Positions 1 through 7,645 of a DNA stretch of 10,604 bases are shown here, piece by piece; the stretch's first letter is position 1, and each line of letters begins with the position of its first letter. The stretch comes from Candidatus Hydrogenedentota bacterium (GTDB lineage: Bacteria; Hydrogenedentota; Hydrogenedentia; Hydrogenedentiales; GCA-2746185), in contig DTSJ01000252.1 of the NCBI GenBank assembly GCA_012965445.1, forward strand, positions 1 to 10,604, given 5' to 3'. Position numbers and translations under genes: made by a program. The notes under the pieces are model-generated. The model did not search any database. It was not told where the DNA came from and saw nothing but the letters and a program-made list of their open reading frames with translations.

Positions 1-50
1 AGAAGAGAGAAAGTAAAGGCCAGCGCAAGTAGGAATACAGATCGAAACAT
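1..50 (-). CDS. 5' end of a divergent gene for an exported protein (cut by window edge)
   Basis: Reading leftward from an ATG at 50-48, the only residues available are MFRSVFLLALAFTFSL. One basic residue is followed by an unbroken hydrophobic stretch, which is the pattern of a Sec signal peptide or a first membrane helix. A strong Shine-Dalgarno, GAGGAG (complement of 57-62), lies 6 nt upstream, so the start is well supported despite the short reading. The gene is divergent from the oxidoreductase at 156 and shares a 105-bp promoter region with it. The mature protein lies outside the window, so its function cannot be named. By analogy with the neighbours it may be another secreted enzyme, but that is only inference. 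Confidence 0.7.
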   Translation of the reverse strand, partial: MFRSVFLLALAFTFSL

Positions 51-65
51 GGGACGCTCCTCGTA

Positions 66-96
66 TTGACGCGTTCCAGCGTAGCATAGTTACAAT
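66..96 (+). promoter_or_regulatory. Possible sigma-70-type promoter for the plus-strand cluster
   Basis: TTGACG at 66-71 matches the -35 consensus in five of six positions, and TACAAT at 91-96 matches the -10 consensus in five of six. The spacing is 19 bp, longer than the ideal 17. Transcription would start near 103 and give a leader of about 53 nt. Both hexamers are good but the spacing is not, so this is a moderate prediction. Its position directly under the inverted repeat supports it. Confidence 0.35.
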
Positions 97-108
97 TGCC
101 TATGCTAC
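81..108. promoter_or_regulatory. Perfect 9-bp inverted repeat, candidate operator
   Basis: GTAGCATAG at 81-89 is matched exactly by its reverse complement CTATGCTAC at 100-108, with a 10-nt spacer. The repeat sits between the two divergent start codons (50 and 156) and covers the predicted -10 element of the plus-strand promoter. That is a usual place for a repressor site. There is no T-tract on either side, which argues against an intrinsic terminator. No regulator gene is visible in the window, so the binding protein is unknown. A structural role in the 5' leader RNA is an alternative, although the predicted transcript would begin inside the repeat. Confidence 0.55.
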
Positions 109-142
109 AGTGGATGCCCTCGTTGCTGGCGAGGCACATAGT

Positions 143-150
143 AAAGGAGG
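143..150 (+). promoter_or_regulatory. Shine-Dalgarno that fixes the start at 156
   Basis: AAAGGAGG ends 5 nt before the ATG at 156. This near-perfect site decides the start in favour of 156 over an in-frame ATG at 96. The 96 start would place the Shine-Dalgarno inside the coding region and put 20 residues in front of the Tat motif. Confidence 0.85.
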
Positions 151-155
151 TGGTC

Positions 156-1496
156 ATGGATCGCAGAACATTTCTGAACACGGGCATAAAAACAACGCTC
201 GGCGCGGCCGCTTTCATGGCCGCCAATCCCCGCTCAAGTCGAGCCTACGCCGCCAACGATAAAATCGTGTTCGCCCAGATTGGGCTCGGCGGACGCGGGA
301 AATCGGTCGGTCGTGAATTCGCGCGTATCGAGGGCGTGGAGATGAAGTATTGCTGCGATGTAGACTCTGAACGCGCAGGAGGATTTCCGGATCAGGTCGA
401 AGCTGCACAAGGGAAAGTTCCGAAGGCGTTGCAGGATTTTCGGGAGGCTCTGGATGATAAGGACATCGACGCGGTGATCGTTTCGACGCCCGATCATTGG
501 CATGCACTGGCGGCGATTTGGGCTTGTCAGGCGGGGAAGGATGTCTATGTCGAAAAACCTCCGTCCCACAATATCTGGGAAGGTCGCAAAATGGTTGAGG
601 CGGCGCGGAAGTATGATCGGGTGGTGCAGGTTGGTACGCAGAACCGCAGCGCGCCTTATGTGAAAGAGGCGAAACAATATATTGATGAGGGTAACATTGG
701 AAAACTTGTCTACGTGAAAGTATTCGGGATGGAACCGGGGAGAGCGTACAGGGAACCTGAGAATAGCAAGAAGCCTGACTCCGTCGATTATGATATGTAT
801 TTGGGACCCGCGCCGAAACGTCCGTTTAATCGCGGGCATTTTCACTCGAATTGGCATAACTACTGGGCGTATTCGGGAGGTGATCTTGCGGATGACGGCG
901 TGCATCAGATGGATATTGCGCGGTGGATCATGGGCAAGGATTATCCGAAATTCGTGTCGGGCTACGGCAGCAACGTCGGACTGAACGATGATCGCGATGT
1001 GTTTGATACGCAAAGCGTGATTTATGATTATGGCGATTTGATGATGACGTGGGAACTGACGCAGTGGGCGACGTATATGCGCAAAACGCCGACCGAGGTA
1101 CGCAACTCCGACGCGTTTCCGGACTGGTCGCTCAGCGCAACCCGTGTCGAGTTTTACGGTACCAAGGGGCGGATGGTGATGGGACGACACGGCGGGGGAT
1201 GGCAGGCCGTTGATCATACCGGGAAAGTTGTTGCGGGCCAGTATGGGCGCATGGCTGATCCCGAACATCGGGCGAATTTCGCGGAGTGTATTCGTTCGCG
1301 AAAACGGCCTAACGCGGATATTGAAGAGGGGCATCGGAGCGCGGTCCTGGCGCACGCAGGAAATATTGCTACGCGGATGCAGGGTGAACGGCTTGAGTTC
1401 GATTCGAAGACAGAGCGATTCAAAGACAATGACGCTGCGAATGCGTTCGTGAAACGGAATTATCGGTTGGGCTACGAAGTGCCTGTGACAGTGTAA
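156..1496 (+). CDS. Tat-exported Gfo/Idh/MocA family oxidoreductase
   Basis: This is a 446-residue NAD(P)-dependent oxidoreductase of the Gfo/Idh/MocA family, whose members mostly oxidise, reduce or epimerise sugars and cyclitols. The N terminus has a twin-arginine motif (DRRTFLN, residues 2-8) and a hydrophobic stretch (11-22), with possible cleavage after AYA near residue 32. It should therefore be exported folded with its cofactor. The Rossmann domain follows, with a GLGGRG loop at 43-48 and EKP at 133-135, where the lysine is the family's catalytic or cofactor-contacting residue. The C-terminal domain carries DDGVHQMD (246-253), with His250 at the usual catalytic position. The stop codon abuts the next gene's ATG with no gap. 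Family membership and Tat export are clear. The substrate is not known; a sugar from a sulfated polymer is inferred from the neighbouring sulfatase. Confidence 0.93.
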   Translation: MDRRTFLNTGIKTTLGAAAFMAANPRSSRAYAANDKIVFAQIGLGGRGKSVGREFARIEGVEMKYCCDVDSERAGGFPDQVEAAQGKVPKALQDFREALDDKDIDAVIVSTPDHWHALAAIWACQAGKDVYVEKPPSHNIWEGRKMVEAARKYDRVVQVGTQNRSAPYVKEAKQYIDEGNIGKLVYVKVFGMEPGRAYREPENSKKPDSVDYDMYLGPAPKRPFNRGHFHSNWHNYWAYSGGDLADDGVHQMDIARWIMGKDYPKFVSGYGSNVGLNDDRDVFDTQSVIYDYGDLMMTWELTQWATYMRKTPTEVRNSDAFPDWSLSATRVEFYGTKGRMVMGRHGGGWQAVDHTGKVVAGQYGRMADPEHRANFAECIRSRKRPNADIEEGHRSAVLAHAGNIATRMQGERLEFDSKTERFKDNDAANAFVKRNYRLGYEVPVTV

Positions 1497-2915
1497 ATGA
1501 GTCGCGATACGGATATTCGTCCAGTCAGAACAACCCTGTATTTTTTGCCTGTGCAGACCCGTGTGCCGTTGAAGTTCGGGCCGGAAACGCTCGAGTCCGT
1601 GACGTGTGCGCGGGTTAAGATGGATGTAGTGGCTGCGGATGGACGGACGGCTTCGGGTTGGGGGGAGACACCGTTGAGTGTGCAGTGGGTCTGGCCTTCC
1701 TCGATTTCGTACGCGGAACGGCATGATGCGTTGAAGGCGTTTACGATTCGATTGGCGAATGCGTGGGCTGAGTTCGATGAAGCGGGTGACCCTGTTCAGG
1801 TCGGGCACCGATTTCAGTTGCAGAGGCTTGAGGTTCTTTTGAAACATTTCAACGTTGTCGACCGGGCGGATTCTGAAGCGATGCCGTGGTTGGCGGCCTT
1901 GGTGTGTTGTTCGTTGTTTGATATCGCATTGCACGACGCCTTCGGCAATCTGGTTGGTCTTCCGGTCTATGAAACCTATCGTAGCAATTTCTTGAACGAA
2001 GATTTATCGGCTTACTTGGAAGCGGACGATAACGGCCCTTCATTTGCCGGACAGTATCCTTCGGACTATTTGGTGTTCCCGCGGCCTGATTCGCTGCCTG
2101 CCTGGCATTTGGTGGGCGGATTGGACCCCGTGACTAGAGACGATCTTAGCGGAGACGAACCGCATGATGCGTATCCTGTATTGCTTGACGATTGGATTCG
2201 AACGGACGGGCTCAGGTGCCTGAAAATCAAATTGCGTGGGAATGATTCGGCGTGGGATTATCAGCGCGTCGTCCGTGTTGGCAGAGTAGCATTGAATCTG
2301 GGCGTGGAATATTTGACGACAGATTTCAATTGCACGGTCAAGGACCCCGTCTATGTGAACACGATTTTGGATGAGCTTGCGGTGAATCACAGCGATATTT
2401 ACGACGCGATTCGCTATGTCGAGCAACCCTTTCCTCATGATCTAGAGGCGAACCGAATTGATGTGCATAGCGTGTCGGAGCGCAAGCCGTTGTATATGGA
2501 TGAAAGCGCGCATGACTGGCAGATTGTTCGGTTGGGTCGAAGTCTCGGGTGGACGGGCGTGGCGCTGAAAACGTGCAAGACGCAGACCTGCGCAATTTTG
2601 TCGTTGTGCTGGGCGAAGGCGCACGGGATGGAACTGATGGTGCAGGATCTGACGAACCCGATGCTGGCGCAGATTCCGCATGTGCTTTTAGCGGCGCACG
2701 CGGGGACGATTCAGGGGGTCGAGACGAATTCGATGCAGTTTTATCCCGAGGCTTCGGCGGCGGAGGCGAAGGTACATCCCGGTATTTACTCCAGGAACGA
2801 CGGCAAGGTAGACTTAGGAAGTATTCAAGGTTCTGGCTTTGGTTATCGACTGGATGAAATTGAACGGGAACTGCCGGAACCTGCAACTATTTGCGAAACG
2901 AGTGTAGATCTATAA
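1497..2915 (+). CDS. Enolase-superfamily enzyme, muconate-lactonizing/dipeptide-epimerase-like subgroup
   Basis: This 472-residue protein has the enolase-superfamily plan: an N-terminal capping domain (about 8-130) and a barrel with ordered active-site residues. I see KIK at 243-245, DFN at 276-278, E309 in VEQPF, D335-E336, and K358 in ALKTCK. Two lysines after the second strand, three acidic metal ligands (D276, E309, D335) and a lysine on the sixth strand define the MLE-type subgroup, which includes muconate cycloisomerase, o-succinylbenzoate synthase and dipeptide or N-succinyl-amino-acid epimerases. These enzymes abstract a proton alpha to a carboxylate, using Mg2+. It is longer than the usual 350-400 residues, with about 40 extra residues between AYLEAD (172-177) and the KIK strand. 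No signal peptide is visible, so it is probably cytosolic. The start is the ATG directly after the upstream stop, and translation is probably coupled. The subgroup is well supported, but the substrate cannot be named. Confidence 0.85.
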   Translation: MSRDTDIRPVRTTLYFLPVQTRVPLKFGPETLESVTCARVKMDVVAADGRTASGWGETPLSVQWVWPSSISYAERHDALKAFTIRLANAWAEFDEAGDPVQVGHRFQLQRLEVLLKHFNVVDRADSEAMPWLAALVCCSLFDIALHDAFGNLVGLPVYETYRSNFLNEDLSAYLEADDNGPSFAGQYPSDYLVFPRPDSLPAWHLVGGLDPVTRDDLSGDEPHDAYPVLLDDWIRTDGLRCLKIKLRGNDSAWDYQRVVRVGRVALNLGVEYLTTDFNCTVKDPVYVNTILDELAVNHSDIYDAIRYVEQPFPHDLEANRIDVHSVSERKPLYMDESAHDWQIVRLGRSLGWTGVALKTCKTQTCAILSLCWAKAHGMELMVQDLTNPMLAQIPHVLLAAHAGTIQGVETNSMQFYPEASAAEAKVHPGIYSRNDGKVDLGSIQGSGFGYRLDEIERELPEPATICETSVDL

Positions 2916-2932
2916 CACGTGGACGCTGAAAA

Positions 2933-2937
2933 GAGGG
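2933..2937 (+). promoter_or_regulatory. Shine-Dalgarno that decides the sulfatase start
   Basis: GAGGG at 2933-2937 lies 5 nt before the second of two adjacent ATGs (2943) and only 2 nt before the first (2940). The spacing favours 2943. The in-frame GTG at 2919 lies upstream of this site and would add charged residues before the signal peptide, so it is unlikely. Confidence 0.6.
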
Positions 2938-2942
2938 ATATG

Positions 2943-4550
2943 ATGCGGAACAATATACTGAGCGTTCTTTCGATAGTTGCCGTTTTATCTATTGGCAGTG
3001 CGTTTGCCGAGGCGCGTCCGAATATCGTGCTGATCATGGCGGACGACATGGGCTACTCGGACATCTCTCCCTACGGCGGAGAAATTGATACGCCTAATCT
3101 CGACCGATTGGCGAAGGGGGGACTGCGCTTCACGCAATTCTATAACAATGCCAAATGTTCGCCGACGCGCGCTTCGCTGTTGACAGGGTTATACTCGCAG
3201 CAGACGGGTATTACGAATGGGCCGGAGGTGATGAAGAACAGCGTGACCATCGCAGAGGTTTTGCGCGGTTCCGGTTACAGGACGATGATGGTGGGTAAGT
3301 GGCACGCGCTCGAACTTCCGGTGGATCGTGGTTTCGACCGTTACTATGGATTGACGGACGGATGTTGCAACTTTTTTAATCCGGGGGTGAAACGTGACCA
3401 CGAGGCACAGCCCGCGGAGAAGAACTTTCCGCGTAAATGGGCGGACGACGCAAAGACATTTCAGCCGTATACGCCGGAAGATCCGGAATTTTACACAACC
3501 GACGCATTTACAGACCATGCGCTGACGTATCTGGACGAGTTGGAATCGGGCGACGATCCGTTCTTCTTATATGTGGCCTATACTGCGCCTCATTATCCAC
3601 TCCAAGCACCCGCCGAGGACATCGCGAAGTATCGAGGAAAATACTTGAAGGGTTGGGACAAGCTTCGCGAAGAACGGTATGCGCGGATGACCGATATGGG
3701 CATCATCGACAAGAACTGGCCGCTGTCGCCGCGCGATTCTCGTGTGCCGGATTGGCGTGATGTCGAAAAACGTGACGCGTGGGCTTTGGATAGGTTGAAG
3801 ACGAATCATGAGCGGGGGTTGAAATGGGAGGATGCGAAGAGTCGCGATAATTGGGATTTAAAAATGGCGGTATATGCGGCAATGGTCGATCGGATGGATC
3901 AGAATATTGGTCGAATCATCGACAAGCTCGAAGCGCAAGGAAAACTCGACAATACGCTGATCATGTTTTTGTCCGACAACGGCGGATGCGCAGAGATCGT
4001 TCATATCACGCAGGACGTGCCGCCGGGTACGGTAGATTCGTATCGCACCGTTGACCCGCCCTGGGCGAACCTGCAGAACACGCCGTTTCGATTGTACAAG
4101 CGGTGGGACAATGAAGGGGGCATCGCGACGCCGATGATCGCGCATTGGCCCGCGACGATTAAGGCCGGTACGATGACGCATCAGACGGGTCATATCATCG
4201 ATTACATGGCGACGTTCATCGAACTGGCCGGAGCTGAGTATCCTCTATCCTTTGACGGGAAAAAGATCGTCCCCCTCGAAGGGAAAAGTCTGCTTCCGAT
4301 TTTTGAAGGCAAAGAACGCGAAGGCCACGAATTCTTGTTCTGGGAATTCGCGAACAGTCGCGCCGTCCGCAACGGAGACTGGAAGGCGGTGAAAAACGGG
4401 GACGCTGCGTGGGAACTGTACAACCTGAAATCCGACCGGACGGAAATGTACGATCTGGCTGACGAAGCCCCGCCTCTTGTTGCCGAGTTGTCCAAAGCCT
4501 GGGAGGCATGGGCAGTCCGTTGTAAAGATGCAAACGATATCAATCAGTAA
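2943..4550 (+). CDS. Secreted type I sulfatase (arylsulfatase-like, family S1)
   Basis: This 535-residue enzyme hydrolyses sulfate esters. Residues 1-22 form a Sec signal peptide with likely cleavage after AFA. The active-site signature CSPTR (72-76) has cysteine as the residue that a formylglycine-generating enzyme converts to formylglycine. Other family residues are D34-D35 (metal, in MADDMGYSD), K119 and H121 (GKWH), H217 (APHYP), D345-N346 (SDNGG), and K386 in the RLYKRWDNEGG segment. That last segment is typical of arylsulfatases abundant in PVC bacteria, probably the S1_4 type, an assignment made from memory. All catalytic residues appear intact. Residues 271-307 hold an imperfect tandem duplication of a 24-residue unit. 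Its stop codon overlaps the ATG at 4550 by one base. No formylglycine-generating enzyme gene lies in the window. The sulfated substrate is unknown. Confidence 0.93.
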   Translation: MRNNILSVLSIVAVLSIGSAFAEARPNIVLIMADDMGYSDISPYGGEIDTPNLDRLAKGGLRFTQFYNNAKCSPTRASLLTGLYSQQTGITNGPEVMKNSVTIAEVLRGSGYRTMMVGKWHALELPVDRGFDRYYGLTDGCCNFFNPGVKRDHEAQPAEKNFPRKWADDAKTFQPYTPEDPEFYTTDAFTDHALTYLDELESGDDPFFLYVAYTAPHYPLQAPAEDIAKYRGKYLKGWDKLREERYARMTDMGIIDKNWPLSPRDSRVPDWRDVEKRDAWALDRLKTNHERGLKWEDAKSRDNWDLKMAVYAAMVDRMDQNIGRIIDKLEAQGKLDNTLIMFLSDNGGCAEIVHITQDVPPGTVDSYRTVDPPWANLQNTPFRLYKRWDNEGGIATPMIAHWPATIKAGTMTHQTGHIIDYMATFIELAGAEYPLSFDGKKIVPLEGKSLLPIFEGKEREGHEFLFWEFANSRAVRNGDWKAVKNGDAAWELYNLKSDRTEMYDLADEAPPLVAELSKAWEAWAVRCKDANDINQ

Positions 4551-4557
4551 TGTCGAA

Positions 4558-4563
4558 AAGGAG
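4558..4563 (+). promoter_or_regulatory. Shine-Dalgarno favouring the start at 4574
   Basis: AAGGAG lies 10 nt before the ATG at 4574. A start at 4574 gives a textbook signal peptide. An upstream in-frame ATG at 4550, overlapping the sulfatase stop, has no comparable site, although coupled initiation there remains possible. Confidence 0.5.
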
Positions 4564-4573
4564 TCAAGGCACT

Positions 4574-7500
4574 ATGAAGACTGTTGCACTCAATAAATTG
4601 GTCGGGACGTTCATCACAGGTGTCTGCGCAGGCGTAATTCTGCTCACGTCTTTACCCGCCTCTGCACAGCTCGATCCAGACGAAGCACTCAAGAGTCTCG
4701 TCGTCGCCGACGGACTCGAAATATCCCTCTTCGCCGCCGAACCCGATCTGCGTAATCCCACCAGCATCGATGTCGACGCGCAGGGGCGCGTCTGGGTACT
4801 CGAAGCCGCAAACTATCGCCTCTTCAATCAATCCATCGAGGACAAAAAAGGCGACCGAATTCGCATACTCGAAGATACGAACGGCGACGGTAGCTGCGAC
4901 AAAGCCACCACCTTTTATCAAGACCCAAGTTTGCAGGCACCGCTCGGGATTGCAGTTTTGGGTGATCGGGTTTACGTGTGCCAGTCCCCGGACTTGTTTT
5001 ATCTGGAGGACACCGATAATGATGGCGTCGCGGACAAGAAAACGGTCATTCTCACTGGTTTCAAAGGCGTTGACCATGACCACGCGATTCACGGCATCCA
5101 GTTCGGGCCTGACGGCTTTCTGTACATGAGTGTCGGCGATCAGGGGCTTGATGTGACGGACAAATCGGGTGATCGCGTGTTCACGAGCCGTGGCGGAAAG
5201 TACCAGGCAGCGACGGTATTGCGCACGGATATGGAAGGCATGCACCTGGAAATCCTGGCGTCGAACATGCGGAACCCTTATGAACCGACGGTTGACTCAT
5301 TTGGAAACGTGTATATTTCAGACAACGATGACGACGGAAATGAGCAGACGCGAATCAATTACGTATTTGAAGGCGGTGACTATGGGTACTGGAACGAAGG
5401 CACGGGGGGGCGTCGCAGTGGAAACAAGAGGTTGGACGAGATTCACTGGAACACTGATCGCGCGGGTACTATGCCGACGATGCTCAAGACCGGTTTTGGC
5501 TCGCCGACAGGACTGATGGTCTATGACGGCGCTGCGCTACCGGATCGGCTGCGCGGCACGCTTATTCATAGCGATGCGGGCCCTGGGCATATTCGGTCTT
5601 ACCGTCCCGTCCCCGACGGAGCTGGATTCAGCGCCGAAATGGAAGTCCTCGTATCCAGCCCCGAAGACTCCTGGTTTCGCCCAAGCGACGTGACCGCCGG
5701 ACCCGACGGTTCGATCTTCATTGCAGACTGGTATGATGCCGGAGTAGGCGGACACCGTATGGTCGATGCAAACCAGGGGCGTATCTATCGCCTGACCCGT
5801 AAAGGCGAATCCAACAAGTACTTGGTGCCATCCGTTGATTTAAAATCCGATGCCGGATTGCGGAAGGCATTTCTATCTCCGAACAAAGCGGTGCGTTATC
5901 TGGCGCACCAAAGCGCATCTCAGCCATCGAACGCGGATCTCCTGCTCAACCTTTTTCGGGGTTCCGATGCAATCGAAACCGCCCGCGCTTTCTGGCTACT
6001 CGTACAAAATGATGAGCACCGGAACGCGGTGATTCGTGAGGCGTTGAACGACAAACGACCGGAAATTCGAGTCATGGCGGTGCGTGGACTCAGTCGATTC
6101 GTGCCGCATTCGGAGAGTGATATCGCGAAAGCAATGAGTGATTCTGATCCGGCTGTACGGAGACAGGTGCTGCTGGAAATGGCCTTTTCGAATCGATCAA
6201 CGCAGCCGCAGTTTGCCAGTCATGGCGATGCGGGAACCTACGACGACTGGCTGGCAACTTTGCAGCGCGAATATGACGGTGAAGATCGATTTTACCGAGA
6301 GGCGCTTGGAATTGCCGCAGAAGGACATGACAACGCCGCAAAACGCCTGCTCGCCGAACACGAAGATGCGCCATGGGATTCGAGAGTCGCCGGACTTGCG
6401 CTTCAGTATCACACGCCAGACTTGTTTGCGCCCGCAATGAAGACTGTTGAAGATGATGCCTTGCCCTTTGGCGTACGGGAGTCCGCACTGCGCGCGATCG
6501 ATGCCATCGGAGGAGACGATGCAGGAGCCTACATCGTCGCGCGTGCCAAAGATTCCGGCGATCAGGAAGTTCAGGCCCTCGCCTTCGATCTCCTCACGCG
6601 CAACCAAGGCGATACCTGGCGCAAGGCAATGAACGCGAACGATTTGGACGGGTATATTGGATCAGAAATTACCAACGGCAAGAGTACACCCGAAACTCTG
6701 GCATTCATTCGCGAACTCCGGCGCGAGGGCCTGCTGCCATCACTAATCGAAAATGTTACGGCAGCGAGTACGACTGTTCTGGATCGCATCGAGATTCTCA
6801 AAACGATTGGCAGCGTCATCTCGCGAGGCGACTTCGAACGCTACGAAGAATGCATAGGGAAACTACTTCCCTTACTCGAGTCTGAAAACGAAGAAATACA
6901 CGCCCGAACCTTCGGCGCCATCACACAAACACGGGGCACACATACGCGTAATGTACTCGGAGACTATCTGGTCGAGACGAATCGTCCCAGAACTCTGCGT
7001 CTGCGCGCCGTCCGCACACTGAGCAACACTAAACTGGGATCTCGGAAGCTTCTGGATCTCGCCAACGACGAATCTATTCCAGATGATATCTTGTTCAACG
7101 TAGCCGATACCCTGCGTTCAGTAAAATTCGAATCTATTCGCGCCGAAGCCATCCAACTGTTGCCGCCGGAAGAGTCACGCGACGGAGCACCACTCCCTCC
7201 ATTGGGCCAATTGCTGAGGAAAAGGGGAGATCCCGATAACGGAAAAGAACTGTTTTTCAATGAAGAAAAAGCATCGTGCTCACGATGTCATTCCATAGCC
7301 AGTGATGGCCCGGACATCGGCCCCAACCTCGGAAAAATCGGAGAAAAACTGAGTCGGCAAGCAATCTTCGAATCCATACTCAATCCGAATGCTGGCATAT
7401 CGCACGAGTACCAGCCCTGGATCATCGATACGAAAAGCGAAGAAGGATTGATGGGTTATATCCGCTTCGAAAACGCCCGAACCCTCGAACTGATTGACAG

Positions 7501-7645
7501 CGCCGGACTGACAACGAGCATCCCAATCGCCGATATTACCGCCCGCGAGAAAAGCACAATATCCGTCATGCCGTCCGGCTTGGCAGCAGGCATGACCGAG
7601 CAGGATTTGGTCGACCTCGTGGCATTCCTGAATACCCTCGAATAA
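4574..7645 (+). CDS. PVC-type membrane-bound dehydrogenase: beta-propeller, HEAT repeats and heme-binding CxxCH domain
   Basis: This 1023-residue secreted protein begins with a signal peptide (1-31, cleavage after ASA). Residues about 35-410 form a beta-propeller like soluble sugar (glucose/sorbosone) dehydrogenases. It carries acidic loops of the calcium-binding kind, DTNGDGSCD at 101-109 and DTDNDGVAD at 146-154, and ends with the characteristic GRIYRLTRKGE. Residues about 425-870 are helical and rich in HEAT-like repeats, for example around 494-537. Residues 886-1023 form a cytochrome c module with CSRCH at 902-906 (nt 7277-7291), which attaches one heme, and Met999 in SVMPSG as probable sixth ligand. 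This matches the architecture annotated in Planctomycetes as TIGR02604 (propeller) plus TIGR02603 (heme domain). It probably oxidises a sugar-like substrate outside the cytoplasm and passes electrons to a respiratory acceptor. The enzymatic role of this class is largely untested. If translation starts at 4550 the protein gains 8 residues. Confidence 0.93.
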   Translation: MKTVALNKLVGTFITGVCAGVILLTSLPASAQLDPDEALKSLVVADGLEISLFAAEPDLRNPTSIDVDAQGRVWVLEAANYRLFNQSIEDKKGDRIRILEDTNGDGSCDKATTFYQDPSLQAPLGIAVLGDRVYVCQSPDLFYLEDTDNDGVADKKTVILTGFKGVDHDHAIHGIQFGPDGFLYMSVGDQGLDVTDKSGDRVFTSRGGKYQAATVLRTDMEGMHLEILASNMRNPYEPTVDSFGNVYISDNDDDGNEQTRINYVFEGGDYGYWNEGTGGRRSGNKRLDEIHWNTDRAGTMPTMLKTGFGSPTGLMVYDGAALPDRLRGTLIHSDAGPGHIRSYRPVPDGAGFSAEMEVLVSSPEDSWFRPSDVTAGPDGSIFIADWYDAGVGGHRMVDANQGRIYRLTRKGESNKYLVPSVDLKSDAGLRKAFLSPNKAVRYLAHQSASQPSNADLLLNLFRGSDAIETARAFWLLVQNDEHRNAVIREALNDKRPEIRVMAVRGLSRFVPHSESDIAKAMSDSDPAVRRQVLLEMAFSNRSTQPQFASHGDAGTYDDWLATLQREYDGEDRFYREALGIAAEGHDNAAKRLLAEHEDAPWDSRVAGLALQYHTPDLFAPAMKTVEDDALPFGVRESALRAIDAIGGDDAGAYIVARAKDSGDQEVQALAFDLLTRNQGDTWRKAMNANDLDGYIGSEITNGKSTPETLAFIRELRREGLLPSLIENVTAASTTVLDRIEILKTIGSVISRGDFERYEECIGKLLPLLESENEEIHARTFGAITQTRGTHTRNVLGDYLVETNRPRTLRLRAVRTLSNTKLGSRKLLDLANDESIPDDILFNVADTLRSVKFESIRAEAIQLLPPEESRDGAPLPPLGQLLRKRGDPDNGKELFFNEEKASCSRCHSIASDGPDIGPNLGKIGEKLSRQAIFESILNPNAGISHEYQPWIIDTKSEEGLMGYIRFENARTLELIDSAGLTTSIPIADITAREKSTISVMPSGLAAGMTEQDLVDLVAFLNTLE

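Noticed and set aside
81..108. The inverted repeat as an intrinsic terminator
   Set aside because: The stem is AT-containing and no T-run follows on either strand. It lies between divergent starts, where a terminator is not expected.
96..155. A start at 96 for the Tat oxidoreductase
   Set aside because: The strong Shine-Dalgarno at 143-150 would fall inside the coding region, and the extra residues would displace the twin-arginine motif from the N terminus.
234..1934. A 566-codon open frame on the minus strand, antisense to the first two genes
   Set aside because: It covers the end of one clear gene and the start of another, has no Shine-Dalgarno or recognisable domain, and is rich in Arg, His and Pro as expected of a shadow frame of G-biased coding DNA.
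2919..2942. A GTG start at 2919 for the sulfatase
   Set aside because: It would add charged residues before the signal peptide, and the Shine-Dalgarno at 2933-2937 lies downstream of it.
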